Source: Bacillota bacterium
GTDB taxonomy: Bacteria; Bacillota; Clostridia; Peptostreptococcales; Anaerovoracaceae
Assembly (NCBI GenBank): GCA_017443515.1
Contig: JAFRXM010000030.1
Span: forward strand, 1-35,153
Direction of reading: 5' to 3'
Length of the DNA stretch: 35,153 nucleotides
The notes under the pieces: generated by a model
Told to the model about the DNA's origin: nothing
The model's input: the letters and a program-made list of their open reading frames with translations, nothing else
Database searches by the model: none
Part shown: piece by piece, positions 6,983 through 15,684 of the stretch
Layout of the letters: every line of letters starts with the position of its first letter
Position numbering within the stretch: position 1 is the first letter of the stretch
Position numbers and translations under genes: made by a program

Positions 6983-8040
6983 GCAGATTCTTCAGCGAAA
7001 AATACAAGGATCTGGAACCCTATGTTCCCGGCGAGCAGCCGCAGGACATGCAGTACGTGAAGCTGAATACGAACGAGAGTCCTTTCCCGCCTTCGCCTTC
7101 GGCCCTGTACTACGCGTCGGAAGCAGCAAGGCCGGCAAACCTTTACTCAGATCCGGACTGCACCCAGCTGCGTAAAACTCTAGCCGAATCTTATGGTATA
7201 GGCGCAGAGAACATCATCTGCGGCAACGGCTCGGACGAGATACTGAACTTTGCGTTCATGGCGTTCTGCGATCCCAGACACCCGGCAGTGTTTCCGGACA
7301 TAACCTACGGTTTCTACCCGGTGTTCGCCAAACTCAACGGCATAATGTACAGGGAGATACCGCTCGAGCCTGATCTTTCGATAGACCCTGCACGCTACAT
7401 AGACAGCGGCATGACCATATTCATCGCAAATCCGAACGCGCCGACGGGAAAGTTGCTTTCGCCCATACAGATAGAGGGCATCCTTGCCACAAACCCGGAG
7501 AACGTAGTCGTTATCGATGAGGCTTACATTGATTTCGGCGGTATCAGCTGCGTGCCGCTTATAAAGCAGTACAGCAATCTGCTTGTGGTGCAGACCTTCT
7601 CAAAGTCGCGCTCCATGGCGGGCGCCAGGCTGGGCTTCGGAATAGGTAGCGAGGAGCTGATAGCGGATCTTAATACCATAAGGTATTCAATAAACCCGTA
7701 CAATGTCAATTCGTACACGGCTGCGCTTGGCGTCGGAACGCTTCTGGATCCGGAATACACGAAGGCCAACTGCGCAACGATCATGAAGAACCGCAAGATG
7801 TTTACAAAAGGCCTGCGGGACATGGGGTTTGAAGTGCTGGATTCCGCGGCGAACTTCGTTTTCGCGAAGCACCCGCTGATAAACGGACAGGAAGTATACG
7901 AGAAACTGAAGGAAAACGGCGTGCTGGTAAGGCATTTTGCAAAAGACCGTATAAAGGACTATAACCGCATAACAGTAGGTACCGCGGAGCAGATAGACGA
8001 GCTCTTCGGCGCCATTAAGAGGATCTGGAGGATCAGATGA
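6979..8040 (+). CDS. hisC: Histidinol-phosphate aminotransferase
   Basis: This 353-residue fold-type I PLP enzyme transfers the amino group from glutamate to imidazole-acetol phosphate. It shows LNTNESPFPPSPS at the N-terminus, CGNGSDEILNFAF, NPNAPTGKLL, VVIDEAYIDFGG, and the PLP lysine in TFSKSRSMAGARLGFG (near 210). Length and motifs are typical of HisC in Clostridia. It overlaps hisD and hisB by 4 bases each. Confidence 0.95.
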   Translation: MSRFFSEKYKDLEPYVPGEQPQDMQYVKLNTNESPFPPSPSALYYASEAARPANLYSDPDCTQLRKTLAESYGIGAENIICGNGSDEILNFAFMAFCDPRHPAVFPDITYGFYPVFAKLNGIMYREIPLEPDLSIDPARYIDSGMTIFIANPNAPTGKLLSPIQIEGILATNPENVVVIDEAYIDFGGISCVPLIKQYSNLLVVQTFSKSRSMAGARLGFGIGSEELIADLNTIRYSINPYNVNSYTAALGVGTLLDPEYTKANCATIMKNRKMFTKGLRDMGFEVLDSAANFVFAKHPLINGQEVYEKLKENGVLVRHFAKDRIKDYNRITVGTAEQIDELFGAIKRIWRIR

Positions 8041-8627
8041 TGAGGACTGCCAAGATAGATAGAAAGACCGCCGAGACAGATATAAAGCTCTCGCTGGATC
8101 TGGACGGTACGGGAAAGTCTGAAATAGACAGCGGAGTAGGTTTTCTGGACCACATGCTGACTCTTTTCGCGAAGCACGGAAGATTCGATCTTGCGCTTAG
8201 CTGCAAAGGCGATACACAGGTGGACGATCACCACAGCGTCGAAGATATAGGAATAGCCCTTGGCGAAGCTTTCCTTAAGGCTATAGGAAACAAGGCGGGG
8301 ATCAGGCGATATGGGGAATGCATACTCCCTATGGACGAAGCTCTCATACTGACCGCAGTAGATATCTCCGGAAGGGTGCATCTTTCGTACCAGGCTGTAA
8401 TGCGGGCCAAAAAGGTCGGAACTTTCGACGTGGAACTTGCTGAAGAGTTCTGGACGGCTTTTACAAGGTCGTTTAAGATAGCGCTGCACATAAGGCAGCT
8501 GGCCGGAAAGAACGCTCACCACATACTGGAGGGGCAGTTCAAATCTGCGGCAAGGTCTTTACGGACAGCCGTAAGCATAGATCCCGAGCTTGCAGGTGAG
8601 ATCCCGTCCACAAAAGGCGTACTCTAA
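8037..8627 (+). CDS. hisB: Imidazoleglycerol-phosphate dehydratase
   Basis: This 196-residue monofunctional HisB, without the phosphatase domain found in enterobacteria, carries the duplicated metal-binding motifs: DSGVGFLDHMLTLFAKHG and DDHHSVEDIGIALGEAF in the first half, and a less well conserved second half (FKIALHIRQLAGKNAHHILEGQFKSAARSL). GGAGG lies 5 bases before the ATG at 8037, with a second ATG at 8040. The separate phosphatase activity is supplied by the PHP enzyme at the end of the operon. Confidence 0.95.
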   Translation: MMRTAKIDRKTAETDIKLSLDLDGTGKSEIDSGVGFLDHMLTLFAKHGRFDLALSCKGDTQVDDHHSVEDIGIALGEAFLKAIGNKAGIRRYGECILPMDEALILTAVDISGRVHLSYQAVMRAKKVGTFDVELAEEFWTAFTRSFKIALHIRQLAGKNAHHILEGQFKSAARSLRTAVSIDPELAGEIPSTKGVL

Positions 8628-8641
8628 AAGGCAGGCCAGAA

Positions 8642-9253
8642 ATGATAAGTATAGTAGATTACGGAGTTGGAAACCTGTTTTCACTTAAGAGCTCGTTCGA
8701 CGCGATTGGCGAAGAGGCAATCGTTACAGGAGATCCTGAGGTCATCAGGTCTTCTGACAAGATAGTGCTTCCTGGAGTCGGTGCTTTCCGCGACGCCATA
8801 GCAAAGCTGAGCAGCAGCGGGCTTGGGGATGTCGTCATATCTGAAGCGAAGTCCGGAAAGCCGTTGCTTGGCATATGCCTGGGGATGCAGCTGCTGCTGG
8901 ATAAGAGCTATGAATTCGGCGAGTATGAAGGCCTGGGGCTTGTCCCAGGTGTTGTAAGGCCGCTGGAAGGATACATACCGGAGGGCCTTAAGATCCCGCA
9001 GATGGGCTGGAACGCGCTGCAGCTTAAAGGAAGCTGCCCGGTGTTTGCGGACACAAAGAATGGAGAGCACGTGTATTTCGTGCATTCCTACTGGTGTGAC
9101 TGCCCGGAGAAGTACGTCAGCGCTGTATGCGAATACGGTGCGGAAGTTACTGCCGCAGTAATGAACGGCAACGTGTACGGCTGCCAGTTCCATCCCGAAA
9201 AGAGCGGGCCTGTGGGTCTGCGCATCCTTAAAGCGTTCTGCAAGGAGTTGTAA
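8642..9253 (+). CDS. hisH: Imidazole glycerol phosphate synthase, glutaminase subunit
   Basis: This 203-residue class I glutamine amidotransferase feeds ammonia to HisF. It starts ISIVDYGVGNLFSL. The nucleophilic cysteine is in GKPLLGICLGMQLLLD (near 79), and the His-Glu pair is in QFHPEKSG near the C-terminus (about 183-190). It lies 14 bases after hisB with only a weak ribosome binding site, and is followed after one base by hisA. Confidence 0.95.
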   Translation: MISIVDYGVGNLFSLKSSFDAIGEEAIVTGDPEVIRSSDKIVLPGVGAFRDAIAKLSSSGLGDVVISEAKSGKPLLGICLGMQLLLDKSYEFGEYEGLGLVPGVVRPLEGYIPEGLKIPQMGWNALQLKGSCPVFADTKNGEHVYFVHSYWCDCPEKYVSAVCEYGAEVTAAVMNGNVYGCQFHPEKSGPVGLRILKAFCKEL

Positions 9254-9254
9254 G

Positions 9255-9968
9255 ATGATAATACTGCCGGCAATAGATCTGGTACAGGGAAAGGCTGTAA
9301 GGCTGTTTAAGGGCGACTATAACAGGATGACCGTCTACGACGAACAGCCGGAAAGAGTCGGAAAGTTTTTCAGAGACTGCGGCGCGGAATGGATACACAT
9401 AGTGGACCTGGAAGGTGCAAAAAGCGGTCTTACGCCTAATATAGATACTATCAAGGGCATAATTGCAGCCTGCGGCCTTAAAGCAGAGGTAGGGGGCGGC
9501 ATCCGGAGCATGGGGACCGTGCAGAAATATGTGGATGCAGGTGTGTCCCGCGTAGTCCTCGGCACCGCTGCCGTAAACGATCCGGACTTCATTAAAGAAG
9601 CTGTAAAAACCTACGGATCTTTGATAGCTGTAGGTGTAGACATAAAAAATAGTTATGTAGCAATCAAAGGCTGGACTGAAAAAAGCAGCCGTACAGATTT
9701 AGAGTTCTGCAAAAGCATGCAGGATCTAGGAGTAAAGACCATAATCTGCACCGATATCTCCCGCGACGGCGCTATGAAAGGTACCAACCTGGATCTTTAC
9801 AGCAAGCTCAGTTCAGAACTGGATCTGGATCTTGTTGCGTCAGGCGGAGTATCTTCCATGGAGGATGTCAGGGCTCTAAAAGCTTCCGGTATATACGGAG
9901 CCATTATAGGAAAAGCCCTCTACACGAAGGATATTGACCTTAAGGAAGCCCTGGAGGCTGCAAAATGA
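9255..9968 (+). CDS. hisA: ProFAR isomerase (phosphoribosylformimino-AICAR-P isomerase)
   Basis: This 237-residue (beta-alpha)8 barrel performs the Amadori rearrangement in histidine synthesis. The first catalytic aspartate is in [20 protein letters not shown] (D8), and the second is near [15 protein letters not shown] (about 129). The phosphate-binding motifs VGGGIRSM and [11 protein letters not shown] are present. AAGGAG precedes the ATG. It overlaps hisF by 4 bases. Confidence 0.95.
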   Translation: MIILPAIDLVQGKAVRLFKGDYNRMTVYDEQPERVGKFFRDCGAEWIHIVDLEGAKSGLTPNIDTIKGIIAACGLKAEVGGGIRSMGTVQKYVDAGVSRVVLGTAAVNDPDFIKEAVKTYGSLIAVGVDIKNSYVAIKGWTEKSSRTDLEFCKSMQDLGVKTIICTDISRDGAMKGTNLDLYSKLSSELDLDLVASGGVSSMEDVRALKASGIYGAIIGKALYTKDIDLKEALEAAK

Positions 9969-10726
9969 TAACAAAACGCATTATTCCCTGTCTTGATGTA
10001 AGAAACGGCAGGGTAGTAAAGGGAACGAACTTTCAGGGGCTCCGGGACGTGTCGTCCCCAGTTGAACTGGGCAGGTTCTACTCGGACTGCGGCGCGGACG
10101 AACTGGTGTTCTACGATATTACGGCTTCTGCAGAAGGGCGCAAACTGTTCACAGAAGTGCTAACAGAGGTAGCCAGGACTATCTTCATACCTCTTACAGT
10201 CGGCGGCGGAATAAACACTTTGGACGATTTCGACAGAGTACTGAAATGCGGTGCTGATAAGGTCAGCGTCAATTCAGGTGCCATAAAAGATCCGATGCTT
10301 ATAAGCGACGCCGCAAAGCGCTACGGCAGCCAGTGCGTGGTGCTCTCCGCGGATGTAAAACGCGTCGGAGAGGGTTACAGGGTCTTCGCAAAAGGAGGCC
10401 GCGAGGATACGGGGCTCGACGCTATAGAATGGGTCCGCCGAGGAGTGGATCTTGGCGCAGGCGAAGTGGTGCTTAACTCGATCGATACCGACGGCGTAAA
10501 AAACGGCTTCGATCTTCAAATGCTTAAGGACGTTTGCGGATCGCTGAACGTCCCGGTGATAGCCTCGGGAGGAGCTGGATGCGTTGAGGATTTCGTCGAA
10601 CTTTTCAAAGCACTTCCCTTTGTAGACGCTGGTCTTGCTGCTTCGATATTCCATTACGGGGAAGTCAGCATTTCGGATCTTAAAAAGCTTCTTAACAGCG
10701 AGTCCATACCCGCCAGGGAGGTATGA
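9965..10726 (+). CDS. hisF: Imidazole glycerol phosphate synthase, cyclase subunit
   Basis: This 253-residue barrel uses HisH-derived ammonia to make IGP and AICAR. It shows [19 protein letters not shown] (catalytic D11), [42 protein letters not shown] (second catalytic Asp near 130), [14 protein letters not shown] and IASGGAG. The motif usually read as AIDAK is SADVK here, keeping the aspartate. It overlaps the following radical SAM gene (ATGATG). Confidence 0.95.
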   Translation: MITKRIIPCLDVRNGRVVKGTNFQGLRDVSSPVELGRFYSDCGADELVFYDITASAEGRKLFTEVLTEVARTIFIPLTVGGGINTLDDFDRVLKCGADKVSVNSGAIKDPMLISDAAKRYGSQCVVLSADVKRVGEGYRVFAKGGREDTGLDAIEWVRRGVDLGAGEVVLNSIDTDGVKNGFDLQMLKDVCGSLNVPVIASGGAGCVEDFVELFKALPFVDAGLAASIFHYGEVSISDLKKLLNSESIPAREV

Positions 10727-11604
10727 TGCATTATACAGAACAGATATACCGGCCTCCTTCGGAAGCAAGAAGCGTGCTGCTGGAAGTAACTACAGGGTGC
10801 TCGCATAACCTGTGCACATTCTGCAACGCCGCAAAAGGCCTGAAATTCAGACTTTCACCGATGGAACACATTATAGAAGACGTAAAGGAGATCGCAGCTT
10901 TTAAGCCCGATACGAAGCGCATACATCTGCTGAGCCACGACGCTTTCGCGCTAAGCTACGAAAGGCTCATGGAGATCGCGGCTGTTATCCACGAGCATCT
11001 GCCCTGTGCGGACGAACTGTCGTCCATGGGCAGCATTCTCAACGTGATGGATAAGACGGACGATCAGCTCAAAGAGCTTAGAAAAGCCGGTTACGAGTAC
11101 ATTTATATAGGCACGGAGAGCGGCCTGGACGAGGTCCTGGAAAAGACCAGAAAAGGCTTTACCGTAAAGGATTCGGAAGAACAACTGAAAAGACTCGAAA
11201 ATGCAGGTATAAGGTACTGCGCAATGTACGTGCTGGGACTTGCCGGTAAAGGCAACGGGCTGCGGAATGCTATTGCGACGGCGGAGCTGTTCAACAAGCT
11301 GCACCCTGCGATGATAGGCGGCAATTCGCTGACAGTCTTCCGCGACGCGCCGATATACAAAGAAGTCCTTTCCGGGGAATTCGAAGAGGCTACGGAACTT
11401 GAATGCGCGCAGGAACTGAGGCTCTTCCTGGAACATCTTGAAAGTCCATGCTATGTGGCAGCGTCCCATGCTTCCGTAGGAACTCCGGTAAAAGGAAGGA
11501 TACCCCGTGACAAGGAAAAGATGCTGTCGCAGCTTGACGGATACATAGAAAACTTCGACGAGAGAAGATACAGACTGAGGCGCGAACTCATGCGCTCGAT
11601 GTAG
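10723..11604 (+). CDS. Radical SAM protein of unknown role inside the his operon
   Basis: This 293-residue radical SAM enzyme (COG1032-like) has its 4Fe-4S cysteines in [17 protein letters not shown] (C26, C31, C34). The spacing is CX4CX2C, as in related clostridial proteins, not the classical CX3CX2C. Other landmarks are [21 protein letters not shown] (near 125) and the C-terminal [28 protein letters not shown] lies just before two adjacent ATGs, and 10726 has the better spacing. It overlaps hisF and is followed by hisIE 9 bases later, so it is co-expressed with the pathway. All known histidine steps are already covered by the other genes, so its role is not explained. It could be a conserved tRNA or cofactor enzyme that happens to sit here. 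Confidence 0.85.
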   Translation: MMHYTEQIYRPPSEARSVLLEVTTGCSHNLCTFCNAAKGLKFRLSPMEHIIEDVKEIAAFKPDTKRIHLLSHDAFALSYERLMEIAAVIHEHLPCADELSSMGSILNVMDKTDDQLKELRKAGYEYIYIGTESGLDEVLEKTRKGFTVKDSEEQLKRLENAGIRYCAMYVLGLAGKGNGLRNAIATAELFNKLHPAMIGGNSLTVFRDAPIYKEVLSGEFEEATELECAQELRLFLEHLESPCYVAASHASVGTPVKGRIPRDKEKMLSQLDGYIENFDERRYRLRRELMRSM

Positions 11605-11613
11605 AAAGGAATC

Positions 11614-12264
11614 ATGATGACAGATATAAGCGAACTTAAGTTCAACGAGCAGGGCCTTATCCCGGCTATAGTTGTGGACAGAGTTAGCCGCAGGGTGCTG
11701 ATGCAGGCCTGGATGAACCGTGAAAGCCTTGAAGTTACGATGGAAAAGGGCCTTGCGTGTTTCTGGAGCAGGTCGAGAAAAGAGCTCTGGGTGAAAGGTG
11801 AGACAAGCGGTAATTACCAGCACGTCGTATCCATAGCTGCGGACTGCGACCGCGACAGCCTGCTTCTTGTTGTGGAGCCCGACGGGCCTGCCTGCCACCT
11901 CGGCACGGAAAGCTGTTTCGAATACCCTGTATGGGAGAGCCAGGAGCTCGGAGATTTTACACTGGAAGGGCTATACTCTTTGCTTGAGGGACGCAAAAAA
12001 GAACTGCCCGAAGGCAGCTACACCACTTATCTTTTCCAGAAAGGCACAGACAAGATACTCAAAAAGGTCGGTGAGGAGTGCACAGAAGTCATAATCGCCG
12101 CCAAAGCCGAGGACAAGGCCGAGACCATATACGAGATAGCTGACCTCGCGTACCACGTCATGGTACTAATGGTACAGCAGGGCATAAGCATCGAAGACGT
12201 TAACAGAGAACTTGCTTCGCGCCACGTGATAGACCACAAAGTGAAGCAGGAGAAGATGACATGA
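11614..12264 (+). CDS. hisIE: Bifunctional phosphoribosyl-AMP cyclohydrolase / phosphoribosyl-ATP pyrophosphatase
   Basis: This 216-residue fusion catalyses steps 2 and 3 of histidine synthesis. The N-terminal HisI domain (about 1-110) shows the motifs [33 protein letters not shown] and [19 protein letters not shown], with zinc-binding cysteines. The C-terminal HisE domain (about 120-210) carries [29 protein letters not shown] and [19 protein letters not shown] precedes two adjacent ATGs (11614, 11617). It overlaps the PHP phosphatase gene by 4 bases. Confidence 0.96.
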   Translation: MMTDISELKFNEQGLIPAIVVDRVSRRVLMQAWMNRESLEVTMEKGLACFWSRSRKELWVKGETSGNYQHVVSIAADCDRDSLLLVVEPDGPACHLGTESCFEYPVWESQELGDFTLEGLYSLLEGRKKELPEGSYTTYLFQKGTDKILKKVGEECTEVIIAAKAEDKAETIYEIADLAYHVMVLMVQQGISIEDVNRELASRHVIDHKVKQEKMT

Positions 12265-13055
12265 TAAGATCCGACTTCCACATGCACACATACTACTGCG
12301 ACGGGAAGGATTCTCCGGAAGAGATGGTAAAGTCCGCAATAGAAAAAGGCTTTACGACAATAGGCTTTTCCGGGCATTCCTATGCTCCGTACGACATGGA
12401 CTGCTGCATGGATCTTAAGCAGACTGCAGAGTACAGGCGGAAGATCAATGCGTTAAAAGATAAATACAGCGGGAAGATAAAGATATACTGCGGTGTCGAG
12501 CAGGATATCTTCGCACCGCTTCCCGTAAAGCCCTTCGATTATTCGATCGGCTCCGTACACTATCTTAAGACGGGATGCGGCTACACCTCTGTGGATTATA
12601 CTCCACAGGTGCTTGCGAACATGCGCGATCAGTACTTCGGCGGAGATATCTATGCGCTTGCGGAGGAGTACTTTAAGCTCGTCTCTGATGTTGCAGAAAA
12701 GACCGGCTGCGATATAATAGGGCATTTCGATCTTGTGTCTAAATTCAACGAGAACGAAGAGTTTTTCGACCCGAAAGATCCACGGTACATAAAGGCTTAC
12801 CAAAGCGCAGCGGACCGTCTTCTGACCTACGGTATACCTTTCGAGATAAACACCGGAGCCATCTCCAGAGGCTGGCGCAGCGGACCGTATCCTTCGATGG
12901 ATATCATAAAATATATTGCATCGAAAGGAGGGCGCTTCGTGCTGTCCAGCGACGCTCACAGCAAGGAGAATATAGGATACATATTCCGGGAGACAGAAGA
13001 ACTGCTCGCAAAAGAAGGTGTGGAAGTGGAGATCTTCGTTCCTGGATGTAAATAA
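12261..13055 (+). CDS. hisJ: Histidinol-phosphatase, PHP family
   Basis: This 264-residue PHP-type metal phosphatase has the metal-ligand motifs [19 protein letters not shown] (residues 4-22), [32 protein letters not shown] and [12 protein letters not shown]. It completes the pathway by turning histidinol phosphate into histidinol, replacing the HAD-type phosphatase that enterobacteria fuse to HisB. It is the last gene of the his operon, and the terminator begins 8 bases after its stop. B. subtilis calls this enzyme HisJ (HisK elsewhere). Confidence 0.92.
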   Translation: MIRSDFHMHTYYCDGKDSPEEMVKSAIEKGFTTIGFSGHSYAPYDMDCCMDLKQTAEYRRKINALKDKYSGKIKIYCGVEQDIFAPLPVKPFDYSIGSVHYLKTGCGYTSVDYTPQVLANMRDQYFGGDIYALAEEYFKLVSDVAEKTGCDIIGHFDLVSKFNENEEFFDPKDPRYIKAYQSAADRLLTYGIPFEINTGAISRGWRSGPYPSMDIIKYIASKGGRFVLSSDAHSKENIGYIFRETEELLAKEGVEVEIFVPGCK

Positions 13056-13062
13056 AAATTCA

Positions 13063-13102
13063 CGGAGCTGCGTCCTTAATAACTCGCAGCTCCGGTTTTT
13101 TT
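13063..13102 (+). terminator. Terminator of the histidine operon
   Basis: A perfect 10-bp GC-rich stem (CGGAGCTGCG / CGCAGCTCCG) with a 12-base loop is followed by GTTTTTTT. The U-tract runs directly into the extended -10 box of the next gene at 13104. Confidence 0.93.
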
Positions 13103-13103
13103 A

Positions 13104-13112
13104 TGTTATAAT
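13104..13112 (+). promoter_or_regulatory. Extended -10 promoter abutting the his terminator
   Basis: TGTTATAAT begins two bases after the terminator U-tract. The -35 position falls in the downstream arm of the terminator stem and is poor, so the extended TG must compensate. The start codon at 13118 lies only 5 bases beyond the -10 box, so transcription would begin on or next to the ATG. Confidence 0.6.
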
Positions 13113-13117
13113 AAACT

Positions 13118-14299
13118 ATGCACGCTTTTCATGTAATATTTTATAAAGTGCTTCAGTTCCTTGTTCGGAGCTGGTTCGGCATCAGCGGTACTTACCGCTG
13201 CAAAGGCAAAGACCCAAAGGCAAGCCCCATGCTCGTCCTTACGAACCACAACACGAACTGGGATTTTCTATACTTCGGAGCGTCTTTCAGCAAGCACATG
13301 TACTATGTTGCAAGCGAGCACATATTCAGGTCGGGCTTTGTAAGCAAGGCCATAAAGTTCCTGGTAAGTCCCGTCGCAAGAAAAAAAGGCGCGTCATCCG
13401 CAGAAACTGTCAGCGAGATAAAAAGCAGGCTCTCCAGGGGTTACAACGTCTGCATGATGGCGGACGGAAACCGCTCTTTTTCCGGGGAGACGGGTTATAT
13501 CTCTCCTGCAACAGCGGATCTTGTTAAAGAGTGTGGCGCAGGGCTTGCTACCTACAGGCTTCACGGAGGGTACTTCGTAAATCCGCGCTGGAGCCACTCC
13601 ACGCGTAAAGGCCGCTTATGGGGCGAGATAGTAGCGTATTACACGGCGGAGCAGCTTGCAGAGATGAGCCGGGACGAAGTCTACGACATACTTTGCAGGG
13701 ATCTTTACGTAAACGCCTATGCAGATCAGAAGGAAAAGAACTACAGCTACAAGTCTGAATCTCCGGCTGAGACTCTCGAGACAGCGCTGTTTTCCTGCCC
13801 GGAATGCGGAGCCTTCAGCTGCCTTAAGAGCAGCGGTGATAAACTGGTCTGCGAAAGCTGCGGAACAGAACTCACCTTCAGCGATAAGGGCTATTTCACC
13901 CGCACAGATGGAAAAGATGCAAAATATACTGATATACTCAGCTGGAGCGAATGGCAGAAACAGCACCTTAAGGAACACATAGAACAGCTCGGGCCATCCG
14001 ATCTCATACGTGCAGACGAGGACGCAAAGCTCTTTCTTGTCCATCCGAAGGAGGGCAAAGTCCTCCAGATGGAAGGAAATATCGCGCTCTATAAGGATAG
14101 GCTCGAATTTAAAGACTCAGACGGAGCGGTAAAAGTCTTCTCCGCCAAAAGCATAAAAAGTCTGGCTGTAATACTCGTAAACACCATGCTGTTTACAGCT
14201 GAAGAAGGATATTTCGAGGTGAAGCTGCCCCCAAGGGCCAGCGCTCTTCACTATATGATAAGCTACTACTACATCAACGGAAAGGAATATAAAAGGTAA
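13118..14299 (+). CDS. Lysophospholipid acyltransferase-like protein with C-terminal zinc ribbon
   Basis: In this 393-residue protein, residues 1 to about 200 match the PlsC/glycerol-phosphate acyltransferase fold, with the catalytic HX4D box in NHNTNWD (H44, D49) and a weak second motif (DGNRSFSGE near 115). Residues 227-248 form a zinc ribbon with two CxxC pairs (C227, C230, C245, C248). The remaining 140 residues are a beta-rich domain of unknown type. No Shine-Dalgarno sequence precedes the ATG at 13118, and the predicted transcription start coincides with it. Upstream in-frame starts are excluded by the terminator. Probably a cytoplasmic or membrane-associated lipid acyltransferase, with unknown substrate. 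The next gene starts right after its stop. Confidence 0.75.
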   Translation: MHAFHVIFYKVLQFLVRSWFGISGTYRCKGKDPKASPMLVLTNHNTNWDFLYFGASFSKHMYYVASEHIFRSGFVSKAIKFLVSPVARKKGASSAETVSEIKSRLSRGYNVCMMADGNRSFSGETGYISPATADLVKECGAGLATYRLHGGYFVNPRWSHSTRKGRLWGEIVAYYTAEQLAEMSRDEVYDILCRDLYVNAYADQKEKNYSYKSESPAETLETALFSCPECGAFSCLKSSGDKLVCESCGTELTFSDKGYFTRTDGKDAKYTDILSWSEWQKQHLKEHIEQLGPSDLIRADEDAKLFLVHPKEGKVLQMEGNIALYKDRLEFKDSDGAVKVFSAKSIKSLAVILVNTMLFTAEEGYFEVKLPPRASALHYMISYYYINGKEYKR

Positions 14300-15682
14300 A
14301 TGGATTACTCCGCGAACAATATAGCGCTCTGGAAAAGCATAATACAGCTGGCGATAATCGCCGGCGCGCTGCTTGTAGCGCATTTCTTAAGAAGAGGCAT
14401 ACCCTTTATCAGAAAGAGTCTGATGCCGACCGCGGTGCTGGCTGGTTTCATACTTCTGATACTCAAAGCTGCAGGGATACTGATCCCCGACGCCGAGTTC
14501 ATGGAATGGCTGACATATCACGGGATAGCGATAGGTTTTATCGCCATGTCCCTTAAGGTCCCTGACAGAACAGGGTCTGAAAAAGGAAGCCTAGTAGGTC
14601 TTAAAAGCGGGGCAATAATTGTTGGATCTTATATGGCGCAGGGCATTACAGGACTAGTGATCTCGCTGATCCTCGCAAAGACGCTCCTGCCGAATCTCTT
14701 CCCTGCAAGCGGAATATTGCTTCCCATGGGCTACGGCCAGGGCCCCGGACAGGCCAACAACATTGGTTCTTCGTTCGAATCCCTGGGCTTTGCCGGCGGC
14801 AGGTCCTTCGGCCTTGCGATAGCTGCAGCAGGATACCTCTGCGCATGCGTCGTAGGAGTAATATATATCAATTACCTCGTAAGAAAAGGCAAGATCAAAA
14901 GAACAGAGGGCACTAAGTCCGAGATCGCCGAGGTTACAGTTTCCACCTTCCAGTCAGAAGGTGAGATACCTATTTCGGAATCAGTCGACCGCTTTTCCGT
15001 GCAGGTCGCGCTAGTCATACTTGTGTACCTCATCACATTCCTCATCACAAAGGGAATATGCGATGGTCTTCGCGCAGCGGCACCGGGCCTTGCAAAGACC
15101 GTGGAATCTCTGCTCTGGGGATTCAACTTCATCATAGGTTCGGCTCTTGCCATAGTTGTTAGGCTAATACTCAGAAAGCTGCAGAAAGGCAAAGTCCTCA
15201 GCGCCCAGTACCAGAACAACTACCTGTTGAGCCGCATCTCCGGACTGGCATTCGACCTGATGATCACAGCAGGCATAGCTTCCATAGATTTCGGCGATCT
15301 TTCCGGCCTGTGGCTGCCGTTCATACTGATGGCTGTCTGCGGAGCTTTCGTTACCTTGATACACCTCAGATATGTCTGCAAAAAGGTGTACGGTGATTAT
15401 TATTACGAAGGCCTGATGTCAATGTATGGAATGATGACCGGCACCATAAGCTCCGGCGTGCTCCTGCTCCGCGAGCTGGATCCTGACCTGAAGACGCCTG
15501 CTGCAAACAACCTCGTTCTTGGAAGCAGCTTCGGTATACTTCTGGGCGCTCCGCTGCTGATACTCGTAAGCCTTGCTAGCAGGTCGTATACGATGAGCCT
15601 TGTCACGCTGGCACTGCTTGCTGTATACTATGTAATACTATTGCTTATAGTAAACATCAAACGCAAAACAAATAAGGGGTAA
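14300..15682 (+). CDS. GltS-like sodium/glutamate symporter family protein
   Basis: This 460-residue membrane protein has about ten to twelve hydrophobic segments arranged as two repeats split by a hydrophilic stretch near 200-225 (KIKRTEGTKSEIAE). The glycine-rich motif LPMGYGQGPGQANNIGSSFE (near 150) resembles the GltS ion and substrate loop, and a partner motif, MYGMMTGTISSGVLLLREL, is near 375. The ATG follows the previous stop directly, so translation is coupled to the acyltransferase. The downstream lipoprotein begins 2 bases after its stop. GltS itself transports glutamate with sodium. The substrate here is not proven, and the motifs are diverged from E. coli GltS. Confidence 0.7.
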   Translation: MDYSANNIALWKSIIQLAIIAGALLVAHFLRRGIPFIRKSLMPTAVLAGFILLILKAAGILIPDAEFMEWLTYHGIAIGFIAMSLKVPDRTGSEKGSLVGLKSGAIIVGSYMAQGITGLVISLILAKTLLPNLFPASGILLPMGYGQGPGQANNIGSSFESLGFAGGRSFGLAIAAAGYLCACVVGVIYINYLVRKGKIKRTEGTKSEIAEVTVSTFQSEGEIPISESVDRFSVQVALVILVYLITFLITKGICDGLRAAAPGLAKTVESLLWGFNFIIGSALAIVVRLILRKLQKGKVLSAQYQNNYLLSRISGLAFDLMITAGIASIDFGDLSGLWLPFILMAVCGAFVTLIHLRYVCKKVYGDYYYEGLMSMYGMMTGTISSGVLLLRELDPDLKTPAANNLVLGSSFGILLGAPLLILVSLASRSYTMSLVTLALLAVYYVILLLIVNIKRKTNKG

Positions 15683-15684
15683 AA

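Noticed and set aside
10951-11898. 315-codon minus-strand open frame opposite the radical SAM and hisIE genes
   Set aside because: A shadow of two overlapping conserved genes. The composition is unlike a real protein, and no promoter or Shine-Dalgarno sequence was seen.
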